Below are positions 58,057 through 64,000 of a DNA stretch of 64,000 nt, in pieces (the first letter of the stretch is position 1; each line of letters opens with the position of its first letter). The notes beneath the pieces were generated by a model. The model was not told where the DNA came from and ran no database searches. It worked only from the letters and a program-made list of their open reading frames with translations. The DNA is from Hypomyces perniciosus (Eukaryota > Ascomycota > Sordariomycetes > Hypocreales > Hypocreaceae): contig SPDT01000004.1 in assembly GCA_008477525.1 (NCBI GenBank), forward strand, positions 1,736,001 through 1,800,000, given 5' to 3'. Position numbers and translations under genes: made by a program.

Positions 58057-59337
58057 CTTGCCCTTTTCACATTCTATTCAGAATGATTTGGATGACAAAA
58101 GTGCGAGAGGTATGGTGTAAAGTTGAGGGAGGGCTTCAGCTGGCCTCAGGGGCCCTGGTTGTTTAAAATCATCTTATTGCTTCGAAGCGGCAGCACTTCT
58201 GGCAGCATCTTCTTGGCGGTGGTAATCGCCCCACTACGGTACCTAGCTGGCTATACCATATGTAGTGCCGATCTTTGTACACAAACATGCAGGTTGGCCT
58301 GCAAAAGAACGGAGAGAGTTGCCCAATTGGTCGAAATTCTCTTGCTTCTCCTCGTACTCGGATGTGTTTCGATGGCGCCTGTAGCTAAAAGGAGCTATGA
58401 GACATAAAAAATAGTAGTACGAAGTACGAAGTACTCCATACTACCAATCCGACGCCCTATTGTTGCCGCCAACTTCGTACTCGTATTATCTATCCAATCT
58501 ACGAGTATTTCTTCTTGGTCTACTTCGTACTCCGTACTTCGTAAGGGGACAAGTCAGGTATAGGAGGCGGATGTTACCGTTAGCCGAGCTAGTGCGAGCA
58601 AGAGTACCCGTAGGCTTGAGAAGGGGGGGGGGAAGTCGACTAAGGCTGGGGGCCTTACTCCGTAGTCGGGCAAAAAAAGCCGGGACAGTTGACATTTTAA
58701 GTACCTTTATATATATAACTATATATAACTATATATAAAGATACTTCAGAGGACCCCCACTATTTTTCGGGGCTTTCAACTTTTTCTTTACTTTTCAATA
58801 AAACATAGACAGATATATAACTAATTAAAGAAAAATCTTTATAATTTCAAATTTGGTAATTCATATCTTTATATAACAGTAAACTTATTTATATTAATTA
58901 ATTAATTTTACTAATATTGGATGTGAAGAAAATAGGTGTCCCAGAGTTTCTTGCCGGTCCCGGCTTCTTCTGCCCGACTAAGGCCCCCAGTCTCAAGCCT
59001 ACGGGTAGAGCTCCTCGAGAAGCGGAATTCACCATCTGACTCTGTTGCACCACGCACGACATTGCTATTTATTATATAGCATCTTGACTCATCATTCATT
59101 TAATAGTTATGCTGTTTAGTATCGTACTTTTCTACACGGATTCCGCCCAGATCGCAGTTTTGAAGCACCCGAGAAATGACTCAATATAGCCTGCCACCCA
59201 GTGAAAACATCACGACCCTGGAATCTATGTCATGGGTAAATGCGTTCACCAATAGCTGGTCGTTTCTCCCCATGTACCCAGATGCCCGAGAAATAAATGA
59301 CGATATTTCGCCGGAAATCCACACCGTAACAAACCGG
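58057..59337. other. Intergenic region, ERG27 to SCP160
   Basis: 1.28 kb between the ERG27 start and the vigilin-like stop. It carries dense TACGAAGTA/TACTCCGTA words at about 58,412-58,545 and the inverted-repeat element described separately. A plus-strand frame at 59,176 overlaps the end of the KH gene and is not supported. Confidence 0.5.
58603..59008. mobile_element. Inverted-repeat element with AT-rich core
   Basis: The left arm (58,603-58,687) contains ACCCGTAGGCTTGAGA, TGGGGGCCTTA, TAGTCGGGC and AAGCCGGGAC. The right arm (58,952-59,008) is their reverse complement in the same nested order. The left arm has extra bases (a G10 run and a CTCCG insertion). The arms enclose about 260 bases of nearly pure AT. 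There is no reading frame inside. It resembles a small non-autonomous element or a hairpin-forming solo repeat. Confidence 0.6.
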
Positions 59338-62300
59338 TTACTCCTTCAACTTGGCCTGTCCATCTCGAACCGCAGCCAGGATCAGATCCTTGGCTTTCTC
59401 GACACCCTCCCGAGTCCCAACAATCTCAATGGCCTCATCTTTTGCCTGATCTCGCGGCACTTGGATCTTGCAATTGCTCTGGTTTCGAATGTGGGTAACC
59501 TTGGATCCGTTTGGTCCAATGACATGGCGGTACGTCTTGGGGTCGGGAAGAATCAGGTAGCCCGTAGAATCCTGCTTCTTGGCTTGTTCCAATGCCCTCT
59601 GGATTATTTCCTTGGCCTTGCCGACGTTTTCTGCAGTGCCACGAAGAACCCATGGAATGTCGCCTTGCTCATCCGATGCAGTGCTGACGATTTTCCATGA
59701 GTGAATGTCTGCTGCTGCATCTGCATCATCTGTGATCAGCGGCAAAGCGCCCTCAACAGCTCTGGTCGATGACGCAGATTTGGCGGGGACGGCATGACCG
59801 GCATGATCAACTGTAACCTGGTGGTTGTTACGAAGCTGGCGGAAGAGTTGCCCGCTATTGGACACAGAATGGTGGACGTTCCGAGGAATCTGGATGGTCT
59901 CGCCCTGTTGCTGCTTGATGAGACCAGTAAGATGTTCCTTGGCCTTTGAGACATTCTCTGCTCGACCAGTCAACTTCACACCAGTCTTGCCATCACCTTG
60001 ACGGGGAACATCGATCGATACACCAAATTGTGCCTCCAGCTGGCGTTTAGCGTCACCTCCACGACCGATGAGTGACCGATGCTGATCAATTGGTACATCA
60101 ACAACCTCCGTCACCTGGCTGTCACGCTCAGCAACGATCTCCTGAATGCGCTGGATAATCTTCTGGACAACTTCAGTGCGACCCTCAACCTTGATGGTAC
60201 TGTTGCCATCTGAGTCCTGCTTCGGGAATTGAATAGTCCTAGCAAGGGCACGTCGATCGTCCGAGCCACCAGCCTTGACAACAATATCACGGAGATTGGC
60301 GCCTATAATAATCAGGTTAGAGAGATGCCATACAAGAGATCAACGATTAAAAACATACCGCTTGTTCCGATCAGTGCCTTATGGTGTTTCTTATCCACCT
60401 CGATCGTTTGGATAACTGTGTCATCAAAGGCCGTCCGCTTCTCCTCAAGAATCTCCCGCGCCTTCCTGACCTGGGCAGCGGTTCCCTTAATCTGAATCTC
60501 AACAATGGGCGTATCTCGGTCGGCCGGGACATCAATTCTAGCCCCAGTTGCCTGTCGCAACTCGTCGAGGGCAGCACCACCTTGTCCGATCAAGGAACCG
60601 ACCTGCTTCTGCTGCACTGGAACGGTGGCCGTGACAGAGTGTTCCTCTAGGTACTTGTGCAGAGAGAAGATCTCATCACGGGCCTCATCGGCACCCTTCT
60701 TGGGCCCACGAATGATGACCTCATCTGGTCCTTGCTGGCGTCGAGGCTTTCCTGCATCGCTTGCCGCATCCGCGTTAGATTGGTCATCTGAGGCACTCTT
60801 AGCCGATCGGGGAAAGAAGATGAGAACTTTGTATCGGGTCTGGAGACGATTGATTTGACTGCCTTGGGCTCCAATCAGCTCCCTGTGATACTTGGGATCG
60901 ATCTTGAGAACATGAGTCGTTTCGTCGGCCAGAGACTTTCCAAGATTCTGAATGTAAGTTCTCGCCTTCTCAGCTTTGGCCTGAGGTCCTTTGAGCTCCA
61001 CCTTGCCGTCTTGGACCTGAATCTCGACATCGAATCGGTCACGGAGTTCCTTGATATTGCTGCCACCTTTGCCAATGAGGTGATTGGCGAACTTTTGAGG
61101 GAAATCAAAAGCTAGGATGAACCCCCGCTCCTTTTCATCAATCTTCTCTTGTTCGATAAATGCTGTGGCCTTGGCGGCGAGTGACTCAACAGCGGAGCTT
61201 GGTCCACGCATAGTAACTGTTGTGCCAACCTTTGTCACCCTGACAGGAATCTGAGCCGACGAACGGCTCTCCTGCTCCTTCTTGATAAAACGTCGCAGCT
61301 TCTCGTGGAATTTGGCGGGAACATCCAATGACACGCTGCTGAGCGCTTCTTGCTTGTTAATGAGATCAAGAATGTGCTTCTGGGCAGCATCCAACTCTTG
61401 CTTGAAAGCGCGCGCCTCAGCTTCCGTTGGCTTTACTCGAGGAGGTTGATAGGCGCCCTCGGAAGGGTCTGGGCCTTCAAACACCAGTAGAATTGGAGCG
61501 TCCACCTCGGACGCCTCCGGTACCACGATATGAACGCCGTAATCTTGCTTGATTCTGGGAGTAACTTCGTTCCGCAGATGCTGATGGAAGAAGGGATCGA
61601 TGGTGACGGTCTGCATACGCGAGGGAGGGTGGCCATTGATGATGGAAATAATTTCTGACTGCGCCCGGATGGCGTTTTTACCCTCACGAGAGTATAGTTC
61701 CCATGGTAGAGCGCCATCCTGAGAGAATGGAGTATTGATGTGGGTGCTGTAGAGACTCTCCAGACGCTCAATCTCCCTTCTGTTTCGAAGATATCGCGTG
61801 ATGTTGGCAGCATGAGCCGCCGCACCTCCTGGAGCATTGCGATGCGACCTCGAAATATCAATGTTTGACATTTGCATGCCCATAGCAAGATCCATGGCCC
61901 TCTCCATACCGATCTGCACCTGAGAGGGCGGCCCGACAATTGTAATCATATCCTCATCTTCTGATGGAAACAAAATGGCGCAGCCAGTCTGGTCGAAGAA
62001 CTCCTCGATTGGAATTCCTCGTTGGCCAATGATGAATTGATGCCTGCCCCTCTGGATAGGCAGTTGATCGGTCTCGAGCTGTTTGTGCAACTCAGCTGCC
62101 CGACGCTCAATTTCAGCTCGGACTCTCTGAACCGCTGCGCGGTCACCAGCAAGCAGAATATGCTCGTCATCGGCTCCAGCAGGCGCGAAGACAGGTCTTT
62201 GTCCAGGGGCGGGGGCGACTGGTGCCGGTGCAGACGAGACAATTTGATGCGAGGGCACGCGGATTTGAACGCTGCTACTCTCTTCCAATGCCTGTGCCAG

Positions 62301-63292
62301 AGAGTTCCGCGGTCCTGCGATGAAAGGATAAAAGACCGAAGGGATGCTGCGCACCTTGGTCTGAACATTTGCAGCTCGCTCACCAACAATCTTGTCGATT
62401 TCCTTCTTAGCTGACGCGAGAGAAATTACGTTACCCTCCAGAAGCACCTCAACTTGTGCTTCATCATCATCATCGACGACTTGGTTGTCGTCGGACTTGG
62501 GTATCTGGATCTTAGCGCCGGTCTTTTCCTGTAGGGCCTTGATCGTAGAGCCACCCTTGCCAATGATGTGTGCACGAGTAGATTGAGGGATAGCAACCTT
62601 CAGAGTAGACTATAAACTGTTTAGTGATGGAGTGGCAACAAGCAGGTGCAACGCATACGTACCCTTGTTCCAATTTGCTGAACCAGGTCCTTAAGGGCCT
62701 GTTGGGCAATTTCCGGAGGGCCAGTGGCTTCAAGCTTGACGCGGCCATTGGGCAATGCACTCATAGTAACGATGGCGCGAGACTTGCGATTGAAATCCTT
62801 CAAGATGTCCGGCAACGGTCGCTTGAGCTGAGCGCGCGGTAGCATGTACTGCGGCTCAAGAACGTAGCTCTCCACATTTCGTCCAGGTATGAACATGGAC
62901 GGAGCGGCAGCCTGAGACGGAGTCGCAATGCCCGATGCGGGAGTCGACGATCGAGATACACCGTTGGAGGCGCCGCCATTAGTGTTGCTCTTGGCGCCCC
63001 AGATGGGGGTGACATTCTGGCTCTTGCCCTTCGGAGCCCCGAGCTCGGGGAAAAGCTCATGCGATTGAGTATCGAGAGTTGCACCAGGTTGATGATTTCC
63101 TTTCTGCTTGCCAGCAGCCTTGGTGCTCGCAGGCGCAGCCCATGATCCAGATGCATCGTTGGCCGGCTGGGACGGCAAGTCCTCATCCTGGGCGTCCTCA
63201 ACAGTGACGTGGTGCTGCTGAAGCCGCTGGGCGACAGAGTCCTCGCCGCCATTGGCAATGCTAGCAGTAGAGATAGGCTCTGCGGATGCCAT
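59338..63292 (-). CDS. SCP160: Vigilin/SCP160-type multi-KH RNA-binding protein
   Basis: A ribosome- and ER-associated RNA-binding protein involved in mRNA localisation and translation. Minus-strand exons 63292-62663, 62609-60359 and 60302-59338 give 1,281 residues, as expected for vigilins. An unstructured N-terminus (about 1-150) contains ELFPELGAPKGKSQNVTPIW. KH domains then follow in tandem; those with a visible GxxG loop include IIGKGGSTIKAL, IIGQRGIPIEEF, LIGKGGSNIKEL, LIGAQGSQINRL, LIGQGGAALDEL, LIGTSGANLRDI, LIGRGGDAKRQL and VIGPNGSKVTHI. Others are degenerate, as is usual in this family. The loop LIGTSGANLRDI spans the second intron. The ATG at 63292 is the first in frame; farther upstream the frame opens only with TTG. 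Confidence 0.94.
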
Positions 63293-64000
63293 TGTGAAGC
63301 TCGGTTCGAAAGCAGTTATACAGGTGGACAAGAATCAGCTGGGAAGGACGGGTCGACACCGCCTATCAATCCGGGTGTTAGCTTACCAAGGCGAGCAGCC
63401 ATTGAGGGTTCATATGTGTGCGAGAGGGGCGAGAGGAGCGAGAAAGATGCAGGAATAAGGTCAAGGTTAAACTCACCACACTGTGGGATATGTAAAGGAT
63501 AACACTATTATCCGTCAAACTTTCTTTGACAGCACACGAGTTCCGTGATCAGACGACGGGAAACAGTGTTGCTTTTTCTAGTCTGTGGTGTCTAGAACCT
63601 AGAACATGATGCAGACAACCAGCAGATGACGATTACCAGAAACCAGAGGGGAAAACCAGAAGAGAGGCGAGGGCCGGGCGAGTTGAAGCTGGAGCGTTGG
63701 AGATGGAGATGGGGAGTTGAGGGTGAGGTGGAAGTTTCTCCAGCTTTCTCTACGAAGCTCCCACGTACCAAGTACGGGCTGGCGTCCGCCGGCTTAGCTG
63801 GCCAACTGGCCAACAGGATTCCTGGAAATTGGAGGTACCGGAGCCACCGTGGCTCCAACAGACAGCGGCCCAATGGCCACCGAGACTTTTGGACGGAATC
63901 GCGTGACAGATCATGTGATTGCACATCATTGGCAAATGGACAGTCTCTCGCCGTAGTTGATGCTTTACGAGTACGAGTGGTATGCCAGCAAGACAACGTA
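63293..64000. other. 5' region of SCP160 gene
   Basis: Upstream of the vigilin start there is a GTAAGC donor-like site (minus strand, near 63,388), so a leader intron is possible. No other gene was identified up to the window end. Confidence 0.45.

Overview
The window is nuclear DNA of a filamentous ascomycete, most likely a sordariomycete and plausibly Hypocreales. Genes carry one to nine short introns, mostly 46-75 bases, with GT..AG ends and a CTAAC-like branch site. The gene families are typical of such fungi: a NACHT/NB-ARC-type NLR, a Pth11/SAT4-like 7TM domain, ERG27, QCR6, vigilin/SCP160 and eIF2-alpha. I cannot name the species from sequence alone. Exon joins were worked out by hand from reading frame, splice signals and family conservation, and almost all summed to a whole number of codons.

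Left part (1-24.4 kb), conserved housekeeping genes: the 3' end of a RibD/DHFR-like reductase; two-domain glyoxalase I; intronless D-3-phosphoglycerate dehydrogenase; eIF2-alpha (-), divergent from a CNNM/Mam3-type CBS-pair membrane protein; carboxy-muconate cyclase (-), divergent from an intradiol ring-cleavage dioxygenase, which together look like an aromatic-ring catabolic pair; a formin-like GBD/FH3 protein with no FH2 domain; and an RraA-type aldolase (-). Then follow about 5.4 kb without a convincing gene, ending in a long pyrimidine-rich leader before a WBP2-like GRAM protein.

Middle (25-36.6 kb): an NLR with a SesB-like hydrolase domain, an NB-ARC domain and five almost identical TPRs; a decayed coding fragment; QCR6; the Ran GEF RCC1; and adenylosuccinate lyase (-), whose ten exons include two micro-exons.

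Accessory stretch (36.6-54.4 kb): AT-rich and gene-poor. It holds an APC permease (-), a NO VEIN-type pseudogene with several lesions (-), a fused 7TM-MFS membrane protein (-), a 477-bp TA-flanked inverted-repeat element, an Hsp70-like ATPase-domain protein, a tiny spliced reading frame, a small secreted cysteine protein, and three copies of a dispersed repeat.

Right part (54.4-64 kb), conserved again: an FLVCR-type MFS transporter, ERG27 3-keto sterol reductase (-), a second AT-rich inverted-repeat element, and a vigilin/SCP160 multi-KH protein (-). No tRNA, rRNA or CRISPR was seen.
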